This document shows, piece after piece, positions 39,793-50,164 of a stretch of DNA of 64,000 nt. Every line of letters begins with the position of its first letter. The stretch's first letter is position 1. The notes under the pieces were generated by a model. The model ran no database searches and had not been told where the DNA came from. It saw only the letters and a program-made list of their open reading frames with translations. Both the position numbers and the translations under genes were made by a program. The DNA comes from Agelas oroides (taxonomy: Eukaryota; Porifera; Demospongiae; Agelasida; Agelasidae): contig OX422186.1 in assembly GCA_949130485.1 (NCBI GenBank), positions 7,502,792 through 7,566,791 of the forward strand. Direction: 5' to 3'.

Positions 39793-40629
39793 ATGCTCAT
39801 CCACGGACTTATTCTCTCTCTTGCTGTGCTGTTGGCAGACATCTACGCACAGCCGGAGAACGAAACCATCAACGGTACCATCTACTGTGATAACAACTTT
39901 CGCTTTTATGTGAACGGAGAACTGGTAGCCGAAGATCCTGTCCCCGTTGTCCCTCACAACGCACATAATGTGAGTTTTAGCGTACGTAGGGGAGAAGACA
40001 TTACTTTCGCCATCGAGGGGATCGACAACGGGGACGAATCGACAGGAATGGAGCTTGGCAACCGGTGTATCGGTGACGGGGTGCTGCGAGCCATGTTCAG
40101 CAATGGCGTGGTCACAAACGATCAGTGGACATGCCGTACTTATTAATACGGTCCTGTTAACTGGAAGGAGTGCTACGCAACAGACAATCGCAGTTCGGAA
40201 CTGAAACTCCACCCTGCATGCAGAGCACCCACCAACCCACCTTTTGTAGGCTGCGTTACTCGTGTGACAACCATCCCAGCAAACTGGGCATCTCCTAGCT
40301 TCGACGACTCACACTGGGATTTTGCAATTGAATGGGACGAGGCTTCCATTAATTACGGATTGCCCCCAGCTGGTTGTACAGACCCCAGCACATATATCAG
40401 CTCTGATGTTGATACACTGAATGGAGTTAATCTCACTTGTCCAAACAACCTTAACTGGAGTGCATTTGGTGCTCCAGCCAAGTTTATCTGGCGTGAGGAC
40501 CTGGATTTGGACAATCGTGTTTTGTGTCGCTTTACGCTCAGACAGTCTTCTACGTCTCGATCACCTGCTGCTACTACTGTAGTTGTTGGTACGACTGCCC
40601 TTTTGACTGTACTGTACTTGTATTATTGA
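39793..40629 (+). pseudogene. Gene D: intronless secreted, possibly GPI-anchored protein ORF with one in-frame stop
   Basis: From ATG 39793 the frame runs to 40629 (about 278 codons) with a single internal TAA at 40144-40146. Both halves are in the same frame and look like one protein. The N terminus is a signal peptide (MLIHGLILSLAVLLADIYA). The first part has NNFRFYVNGELVAEDP and the second NWASPSFDDSHWDFAIEWDE, reminiscent of galactose-binding-like or PA14-like beta-sandwich folds. There are several N-glycosylation sequons and spaced cysteines. The C terminus, after Ser/Thr residues, is a hydrophobic stretch ending LLTVLYLYY with no basic tail, as in GPI-attachment signals. Two AATAAA signals follow (40806-40811, 40828-40833). 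It lies on the opposite strand between receptors C and E. It may be a young pseudogene, a null allele, a readthrough gene, or an assembly error; I cannot tell which. Function unknown. Confidence 0.6.
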
Positions 40630-40805
40630 TTCCACATATTAGTAAATCGTGTTGTACAATAACTTTTAATGATTACAATACTGTAAAAGTAAAAACTCAT
40701 TCATAAGGTACTTATACAAAAAGATTTGTAATAACTTCATTAGTATGTTAACAAGGACAGTGACAATGGCTAACCAGTAGCGTTTAAGCATTCTGCCTCA
40801 GTTAT

Positions 40806-40833
40806 AATAAACATTTGCAGACAGTGGAATAAA
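40806..40833 (+). terminator. Two poly(A) signals after gene D
   Basis: AATAAA at 40806-40811 and again at 40828-40833, 180-200 nt past the last stop of gene D. They support that this ORF is or was a transcription unit on the + strand. Confidence 0.5.
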
Positions 40834-40991
40834 GTAATGCATGGCTAGGTGTTACAATACACCCATAATTGAATGCATACAAAAGTAACAAACTGGAAAT
40901 ATGCAGTCAAATAACTGAGGTTTAACAAACAAAAGGTGTAGAATTCAAAAAATTGTGGTGATGAGATGGATGAGTACGCACAATTGACTTT

Positions 40992-43900
40992 CTATGCTTC
41001 CCACTCAATTTCAAAGGACTGAGTCTCACTGCTACCAGCCACACACCCGGAAATGTTTGGTTCATTGACACTAGTAGGGGAGACAGAAATCCATCCTGCT
41101 GATTCTGGAGAAGGCCCACTAGTCACACAGCTGGAAATGTTTGGTTCATTGACACTAGTAGGGGAGACAGAAATCCATCCCACTGATTCTGGAGAAGGCC
41201 CACTAGTCACACAGCCGGAAACGTTTGGTTCATTGACACTAGTAGGGGAGGCAGAAATCCATCCCACTGATTCTGGAGAAGGCCCACTAATGAAAGTAAA
41301 GGAGTCTCTTGCTGATGAATCTCGGTTATGAGTTCCTTTGTATGACCTTTGCCGTGCAGGTTCACATGGCCTTGGAGACCAGGATCCCTTCTTTCTGCTG
41401 TTCCTGACAAACATGAATATTGCACATCCAACAGCAACCACTGTGTAGAGGAAGCAAGAAGAAGTAGCTACTTGCTTCAATCCACTCTGGTTTTAATAGG
41501 TACAACATGCAAGTAACCTACTCTGGTTATGAGTCCCTCTATTAGCTGTGAGTGCAAGATGACAGTGAGGGGCGAGCTACACAGAAATTTGTGGCTGTCA
41601 CTAATAGTGAGCTAGTGATGAATTGCGAAAACATATTTCAGCAGTACCTACATTGCAACTTCAGCCCCATATAAGGCAAATCCTAATTATACCACACAAA
41701 GTTCAGCACTTGCATGGTCACATGTACTATACCAACCACTTGACATGTTGTTGTGTCTAGCCTCTCAATTACCACCACGAGTTTACACAGGACATGATTG
41801 CGGAATCATGAATAAAGTAAACTCATGAATAACTTTAACATGGAATCTTAAATTGAGATAGCCCATAGTATGCAAGCATTACAGTGATTTCGCAGTTTTG
41901 GATCTTTCTCACCTGCAATGAGGACTGCTCCCATAAATATGGTGACGGCAATCAATAATGTATTGGTGTTACCATCTCTCTGAATCAATTGATTGGTAAA
42001 GAAATTTTAAATAAAACAACTGTGTAAAAATGTGTCTTATTAATTTAAGATAAATGAATAACAAGAGTTTCAAATAGCTAGCATTTATGCTGACACATTG
42101 CCTAATCACAGTCCAATAAGTATCTGGATATTGCAATCACCACAGTGTAACATCTGGTGTGCTTGGTCAATTAGTAAAGCGTTGGACATTCAATTAGAGA
42201 CAGTCAATTTGTAACATACATCATGCAATACTTGTAGATGTTGTAGCTACAAAGCTGTGGTGAAAATTTCTCACATGCTAAGTGCATGTTGGCTTCCTAA
42301 TGGAGGCAGGGTACCCAGACTAAACTGGTGTACAGAATGCATACAGCTAGCTGTTCCAGCAGTTCATGCACCATTAGCTTAGCTACTGTTTTCTGTCAAT
42401 TTTCAACAAATCAGCTCCCTTTCACCTCCATCAATTCAGAAAAAAAATGTAGAACAAGCAACATCAACTGCCAGGGCTGATGAAACCTTTAAAATGCCCA
42501 TATATGGCAAGGTTGCCTAGCTATTAAATGGTTGCCTGGCTACTGTAACACACATAACATGTTTATATCATCACTCATCCATCAGCTTTCATAATATAAG
42601 TCGGACATATTTTAATTAAGTAAGGGCTATATCATTTTACACACCTCACTAACACTTCCAACCGTGGGAGGTGAAATTGGAGTGTTAAAATGCCAGGGTA
42701 TGCTCTGGATTGTGGTTTGCCTTTTCTCACTAACTGTGCTCCCAACCTCAGGGAGCAAGTCTACTGTAGGACTTGGTAGGTTAGTTTCCATGTGAAATGA
42801 ATTTGCTAGTATGAAGGAAGTGTGCAGTATAGATGTAGTAGTATCAATCACACGAACAGTTGGTGAGTTAGCCAGTACTGCTGCTGAAGATGGTTTAGGC
42901 TCAATGTAAGTAGTGGCGTCTCCAACTTGCGTCAACTTAACAGTGTATGGATCATGTTTGGAAGTAGACATGTCCACTTGTGTAAATCGAACAATGTGTG
43001 GATCAAGTTTAGAGCGGCCCAGTTGAACAGTGTATGGATCATGTTTGGAAGTACTGGGGCGGTCCACTCGAGCAGTGTATGCATTGTGCTTAGAAGTAGT
43101 GGGACGATCCAGCTGTATCGACTGGACAATGTATGGATCAACTTTGTTCAATGTAGAGGTTGCTGATGAATAGTGTACTGTTGAATTGGGGGTCATGGTT
43201 GCAGTGGGTACCGGAGAAATGGCTGATGATGAAAGACTTGAATTCACTGTAGAAGAGTGCATATAAAACAATCAGAGGGAGCATTAAGAACACTGTTAGA
43301 ACTTGGGGGATACTTGCTATTGCTAGATCTTGGACGATGGCAGTAGAAGGCAAAAACTTTGTTTCAATCGCAACATTGCAAACAAAGTTTTTGCCTTCTA
43401 CTGCCATCGTCCAAGATCTAGCAATAGCAAGTTATAGTTCAGGAGCAGTAACATGACTCTCAAAGAGCACACAACACCGTTAGAAACTATAGAAAAACTT
43501 ACTAACTAGTGGACTAGAGAAGAAATATTATTCGCGAGTTATAACACTAACTCTCATGCAGCCAAGCCACTTGTGTAACTCTAGTACTAGTATTACTTAC
43601 ATGCTGAGCATCTGGGTCCAGTCCACCCTCTGTGGCACATGCAGAAGCCCTCGAGGACACACTCCCCATTCTCACAAGGAGGAATACACACTGCAGAAGC
43701 ATTTAACTCTGAAACCAAACAGAGGGAAAAATTGAAATCATAAATCATAAACATGCAGGCCACACTACTTTAATTACTAGCTATAGGTTTTTTCATTTGG
43801 CCCCAGAAACAATGCAAAAAAAAAAATTGTTCCTGAGGGAAGGAGCATATCCTAGGGTTGCATGCTTATGCAGCAAGCATTTGCTCCCTTAATTTCCCCA

Positions 43901-46900
43901 AACTGATGGACATGTAGGACCAGGATACTCAAGTACTGCTTACTATGGCCATATGCAAATAGCTAGTACAATACATAATACTGAGTTTCAGTTATAAACC
44001 TTAGTACTAAAGGCTGTACAAAAGTTATCAGCATACTGTTTTATGCTTTGTGGCTATTAGCAGTAGTGAAGTGAGTGATCTACAGCACTCTGAAAGATTT
44101 TATAATTGTGTGCTTCATTGCTCAATTAATACTCATGCATACATTGCATACGTACAAATCACCGTAGCAGTTATTCTGCCAATTAAGTGTGGTTTTCAAC
44201 ATTTCATTTGCCATGAACCATGCTGTCTGCTACTAATTTTGTTCTATAGCGACAATTTTCAAACCTGTTGGCTGACGAGAAGGATGTACAATTTGGATTC
44301 CTGTCAGCTGCTCACGACTGTCTCCAGGATACAGATTGACAACCCTGTCCTTGGTTTCATTGAGGAAAAAGATGCTACGGAGCTCAGTCCAGTAGAGCGT
44401 ATCATAAAAGTGGACAATTCCAGAAATGAAACGAGGTAAATGTAACTGACTGTGGAGAGCAATTGAGTGATCTAGAGTCCACATGTTCATGGCCTCAATT
44501 TGATAAGCACAGTAGTCCACCCAATACAGTTTGTAGGAACTGTACTCCAGGGTTACACTTTGAGCACATAAAACTTTCTCATGTAGCACCATGCTTCTGT
44601 TTCCAGTGACCATTGCTGTCGTCACTGATTTCTTCTTCTTATCAGTCCAGTAAAGGCGCCTATACAGGGGAAAAAACTTTTATTAGCTCCTTCCTTACAC
44701 TATGTTCATAACAATTCAAGGGGGGAGCAAGGCATGTTATATTCTATCATAAGTATATACCGGTATACACTACAAAAATTTTTTCAATAAACATGTGTTT
44801 AGATAGATCCAATTATATATTATTGTGACAAGCTGTATTACATATGCCTGTTGTACATCAACACCATGCAAATATCATTTAATAGGTGCCCTTTGTTTAT
44901 CTGGGAGAATTGCAGTATGTATCAATACTCAGTTACAGCGTTAGTTATACTACAAAATGAGGTTTTGTACTATACAGCTATGAGGCCGTACGAATTTCTT
45001 GATAAAGGAGTGTGCTTCAAGACATACACAACTAGGCCTAAGGGTTGATCACAACAGAAATCTAAGGTCCTGTTCCAAAGCAAGACATGCCTTCATCTAG
45101 CCTCATTCCCAGGCCTTCCCACTGTCCAGTTTTCACAATCAAGCCTGGATGATGGAAAGGCCTGGAAATGAGGCTAGTCTTTACCAACACTGTATTGCAT
45201 ATATTGTCCAAAAAGAAAACACAGAAACCAACAAGGGTTTTGCTGTCTAGTACCACATGTTAATGACCAGACATTAGATCACATGTGATAAGTGAGCCAT
45301 TCCACTACTTAATGAACATGTACTCTGATGCCAGTTGTCCATTGCTTTTCATCGGGCCTTGTAATTATCAAAACGCCAGCAAGTGGGAGGACTTTCTTTG
45401 TATACAGATAAACCAACAGTTTAGCACCAGAGAAATATGCCCGGGCATAGAGTAGGATATTGTGGTTTCATTCAAATTTGAGCACAGCAACACACTATGT
45501 GTTCATTCATGGAAATACAGAAGCAGGGATTCTATTGTGGTACTTTATTCATTGAGGATGGCACAGAAAAATGTGCCATAGAGTAGGATATTGTGGTTTT
45601 ATTCAAAATTTGTGGTTTTATTCAAAATTTGAACCCAATAACACACTGTGTGTTCATTCATGGAAATGCAGAAGCAGGAATTCTATTGTGGTACTTTATT
45701 CATTGAGGATGGCACAGAAAAATATGCCATAGAGTAGGATATTGTGGTTTTATTCAAAATTTGTGGTTTTATTCAAAATTTGAACACAACAACACACTAT
45801 GTGCTCATTCATGGAAATGCAGAAGCAGGGATTCTATTGTGGTACTTTATTCATTGAGGATGGCTTCACCACAAACCTTACCCTTGATCCTGGAAGGGAT
45901 ACACAGCTATTCCTGCAGGAGTGCTGCTGTTTCCAGTAGTGATCACGACTCTTCTCTGGGAGGTTTTCAGGTCATACTCCTCAATGCAATGAAGGTCCCG
46001 GTCTGTCCAATAGAGCTTGTCATTGATCCAGTCTACTGCCAACCCAGCTGAAAAAAAAAAAAAGCATTTCATAATGTAATGCCACGTTCCCAATGCACAA
46101 TTGTGTTAAGTGTACATTGTTATACAGCTGAAAAGTGAGTGCTAAATAATGACCAGGGTTCTATGATCCTTAAATTCTTCTGGTATTTGACAACCTTTGT
46201 GGGCCACAGAGAAGCATGGCAATAAAAATCCGGATCCAACTACTGGTGATACAGGATATCACTTATAAGGCATTCCTGTCTAAAAAAATTTTTTTTTGCT
46301 AAAAAACAATCAATGATTTTCAAAAATTGTTTATGTCAATGGCTATCTGTGTAGTTTACTTAGCAGCACTAGTGTTACGAACATACAAGGGTACTGGATA
46401 TCAGTGTTGACAAGAACAGTGACATTGCTTCCATCAAAATTAGCTCTTTGGATGGATGGCTGCAGCGATGTTGTCCAGAAAATGTATCCAAGCCTGGAAG
46501 GTAAGAATATAGTCCAATCATTGTTTATCTAAAATTAATGTATTTAGTTCATGTACAAACGTGGTTTGACAAAGAACTCTGGAGACAAAATAATAAAATT
46601 CACGCTTTTTAGTGGCCAAAATGTAATGTGGCTGAGTTTTATTCTACCCACACAGTAGTCATCATGTAAATTCTGAAACATATTAATCTGGTAAGGAAGG
46701 TTAAGCACAATTTGGGAATAATTATGTATTTCTTTCAATTGGGCACAGTACACAACAGTAGCATCTCACTAACTTACAAAAAATTTATACCATTCAATTA
46801 TTTTCACCAGATAAACAGTGACATACTTTTGTAGTATAGCTACATAGAATTGTGAAAATGTTAGTGAACGACATATTCCTTCAATGGTATAGACAATATT

Positions 46901-48834
46901 ACTTAATGTTACGCAAAATATTTTAGTCCCATGCAATCTGCTGACTCTCCTATGTTGTGACTTGGGGTTTCTACATATAGTTACGTGTAACTCAATCATT
47001 GGGAGAATCTACAGCTGCATATCCTGCAGCCTTAACCTGTGAAGCCACTGCCCTACACATCAAAGGAAGCTCATATTCCCCCCCACACTCCATCTTCCTG
47101 CATCCTGCAGCCTCAGATTAGCTGAAACGTTATTGATAAGATGTCACAAGAACTACACAGGTACTACTGCAGGTGCAAACTTTGTGTAGTAGAACATGTA
47201 AGAAATACCTGATGCATGCTGCTATGGGAAGCCCTGTAGTCCACATATAGGGACAAGGACAGACACCTGACTGCCCAAGTTATAGTTCTTTCTCAGTGTA
47301 TAGGTGAAAGTTAACGAGAAAATCCTAAACTGCAAATAGCACTGTATGAAGCATACCTGTAGTGGTAGTCAACTGCATTAATCCAACCAGCATGGTTTCG
47401 CACGAGCAACTCCTTATTACTCCCATCAATATTCATCCGATAAATTGCATATGGTGTTGTAAAGAGTATGTACGGAGATTCAGTACGAGTTGTAGAGGAA
47501 GTAGAAGTCCTATATGTGCATGTGTATAACAAAGAAGGCTATAAACCTGATTCCTCTAGTACATACATTTATACAGACTGCACTACGTCACATTTCTATT
47601 ATAAAATGCAGTGGCTGCCGTCAATTGTATTTTGTGTTGTGCACCAGGTTAGCTAGTAGCTACATATTATATGAAGTTGGAAATATCGACTTCTATGATT
47701 AATACAAAATTTGACCCAGGTTTTTCCGATTTTAGTATAATTTATCTTGCAAACCTGGGCTGTAATTTATGTAGTGACACACATAACAAAATATTGATCA
47801 GTACGTACAGAAAATCTACAATAAGACGCATGGTAGACATGCATTTAGACAATTTTTTCAAAATTTGGCTTTGATCTGGCATTTTATTCAGAACCCTATT
47901 GTACACCCATACTCACCCCAGTCACTAGACAATGCATCACTAATTGCAAAGTGCAACTTTTCTGCCAAAATTTTTTTACTCTAATTGCATACCTAATTCA
48001 AATATTCCACATTTCCGAGCCAGCCCAGTGTAGTAATTGTGTATTGTCTCCAAAGGTGCGCTCCGTAATAACTTGGCTACAGGTACACTAGTTCAAAAGG
48101 TTTGATTATAGCCATGTGAATTTGTTTTGCTCCATGGTGGTTAATAGCTGCAAATATATGTCTCTAATCAATGCCTGCACAAATAACAGATTCTCTCTCC
48201 TCAACTTGCTGGCTCACAAAGTACACAGATTTGCAACAGTGCTGCCCTTCCATTGGTCATGTTATCAGATGCATTGGTAAGACTCTTGCATAGTCCAAGG
48301 TCATGTTTCAGCTTTGTTTGGGTTGGATGTCATCTCATTTACCTACTTACCTCTCCAACCAGCCAAAATAAAAATGCTCACTATCTATCTCCTACTGAGC
48401 TTCTTGTACACTTCTGCCAGGCTTCTGCTCACTTTGACACCCTAACTTACCTGAAAATATGGTGCCAAGTATTCTCCATGTTTTGACAGTTTGCCATACA
48501 ATTTAGCATCAAGTCCACTCCTCGGTAGTTAACTATAGCAATAGACTAGCACATACTATACGGCACAGTTGTAATACACGATCGATATCATATATCGATT
48601 TTGCATAACATCTAGGCCTGTTTTATAAGGGAGATGTGGTTCGTTGATTGTTCATACATTATGCATATACATGTAGCTGCACCTGACATGCTTCACTGCT
48701 AGCAACATGAGTTCACAGTGTGCTGCACATACTCACCCATTCGTCTGTTGAGCCACGGCGAGACAGCCGTTCCATGCGAAGAGATACAGGACCAGGCGCA
48801 GTAGAGCATGCACAGTACCAGCGGTTCGCAACAT
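40992..48834 (-). CDS. Receptor E: YWTD propeller, one EGF module, mucin-like stalk, TM, tail with triplicated PSPES repeat
   Basis: Nine exons: 48737-48834, 47357-47509, 46387-46493, 45882-46047, 44265-44659, 43601-43708, 42645-43246, 41913-41979, 40992-41440; phases fit, about 714 residues. Start at ATG 48834 (MLRTAGTVHALLRLVLYLF, signal peptide); an out-of-frame ATG lies 8 nt upstream. The propeller is in exons 2-5 ([57 protein letters not shown]). One EGF module (CIPPCENGECVLEGFC). The stalk is Ser/Thr-rich and carries irregular KHDPYTVQL-like repeats. The TM is split over the last two exons and followed by RNSRKKG. The tail has three 28-residue repeats starting SGPSPESVGWIS. Exon 2 is longer than in the paralogues because of an added Ser/Thr run. 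It is the most 5' member of the array. Confidence 0.9.
41050..41300 (-). repeat. 84-nt coding repeat, three copies, in receptor E tail
   Basis: Each unit encodes 28 residues beginning SGPSPESVGWISVSPTSV and ending NEPNISGCVT or a close variant. DNA copies differ at only a few sites. Confidence 0.92.
43312..43432. repeat. Perfect 53-bp inverted repeat with 15-nt loop
   Basis: Arms 43312-43364 and 43380-43432 are exact reverse complements; the loop is 43365-43379. It lies in the receptor E intron between the EGF exon and the mucin exon. Confidence 0.95.
45486..45881. repeat. Two extra partial copies of the exon-4 flank of receptors C and E
   Basis: The segment GTGTTCATTCATGGAAATGC...ATTCTATTGTGGTACTTT...CATTGAGGATGGC occurs next to exon 4 of C (34705-34775). 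In E it occurs three times in a row (about 45490, 45645 and 45795), separated by ATAGAGTAGGATATTGTGGT. Confidence 0.85.
48598..48655 (+). mobile_element. Truncated copy of the hammerhead-associated repeat body
   Basis: TTTGCATAACATCTAGGCCT and GGGAGATGTGGTTCGTTGAT match the 13396 copy; the ribozyme-like head is missing. Confidence 0.6.
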
Positions 48835-50164
48835 TTTCGCATTCGGCTGAGATCGCACTAGCTAGTACAGTTTCTTATACTGATCACTAAAGCACTCAAA
48901 GAGGAAGGCTGGGCGCTTAAATAGTATCGCTTTTGCCGTATTGGTGGTCAAGTTATATGGCTTTTGCTTTTAAGTATTGTGCACCCACGCCATCCCTACA
49001 TGGAGAGTCTGCCGACTCTCTGATATAGTGGGTGTTTGCTGCACTCGCAACTTGATTTCCTGCACACCTGGTGCTATACGTAGTGTCGACTGTTTGCTGT
49101 GGTCGTTATAAATACTCATACATGAAAGACCAATCAAGGGTGTAAATTTCCCAACTCCTATATAACGACCAAAGCAATTATCACTATGCCTACTTAAGGA
49201 GATCATAGCACCATCTACTCTGGAGGTTTAGTGCAACCAACATGGTGGACGCTGTGGCGCCGGTCAGAACTCTTGTGACTATTAATTACACTGAGGTTGT
49301 GTTCCTGTGTAAACATTATAATCCCTGCATCTGCATGAGCTGCATGCCTCAGCATAAAGCAAGTCTTCTACGTGTTAAATGTAAGACTTCTTAGCTCGTA
49401 GCCCCAACAATATAGATTATAGTCAAACCAAGCCTATATCAGAAGTCGTATTATGACCCAGTAATTGATAACTGTTACAATATTATTCTGTAATACTGAT
49501 CAACCCTGGAGTTTCTGGAATGATGCTATATATGATGTAATGTACATATACAGCTCAGACACCAGCAAAATCAAGCTACAGCATGAACCTGACAGACAAC
49601 AGGAAAATCCTGCACACAAACCTAACAGGGAGAGCACAGGTCTTCTATAGTAAGGATTCCGTTTACATGTAGTGTGGTTGTGAAGGCAGCTAATTAGATT
49701 CATATTGAACAGCTCAACTCCAGCAGGTGTAGTCATACTTCTGCTAGCCATCTGTGTTGTGATGTGAAACTGGATTGGTGAGGATTAGCATGGTCTAGAG
49801 ATCTAGTACACTTTAGGCACAGTATGCCACAAAAAGCTAAGTACTCTCCACCAAAAACACACATGCTATGGACACTGCTCACTTGACTTATTAACCTACA
49901 GTGATATTATGAAGATACCAAAAAATAATTGGGGCAAGCCTGAGCAGGCCCCGCACTCTTATATGCATCATACGTCATTGTACAAGCCAAGTTTGAAGAA
50001 AACCTTTAAACATGTCGTGCAGTGCTGGATAAATAAATAAAAGACATGAAAGTGCTTCTTCTCAATGCGTGAGTCTCTTGCATGTGCATTTCTGTGATTT
50101 TAACACCACCTCTACTATACAAAAATGCTGTAAACAAATTTCTATGACAAAATAATGTTTATTC
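48835..50164. other. Intergenic region between receptor E and the SLC17 gene
   Basis: Holds the receptor E promoter, a solo end of a GGGGC-type TIR element at 49932-49953, and the 3' UTR of the SLC17 gene. No ORF is convincing. Confidence 0.5.

Noticed and set aside
17244-48834. One giant multi-propeller LRP gene
   Set aside because: Each propeller is preceded by its own signal-peptide exon and followed by its own TM and stop codon, so four separate genes fit better.
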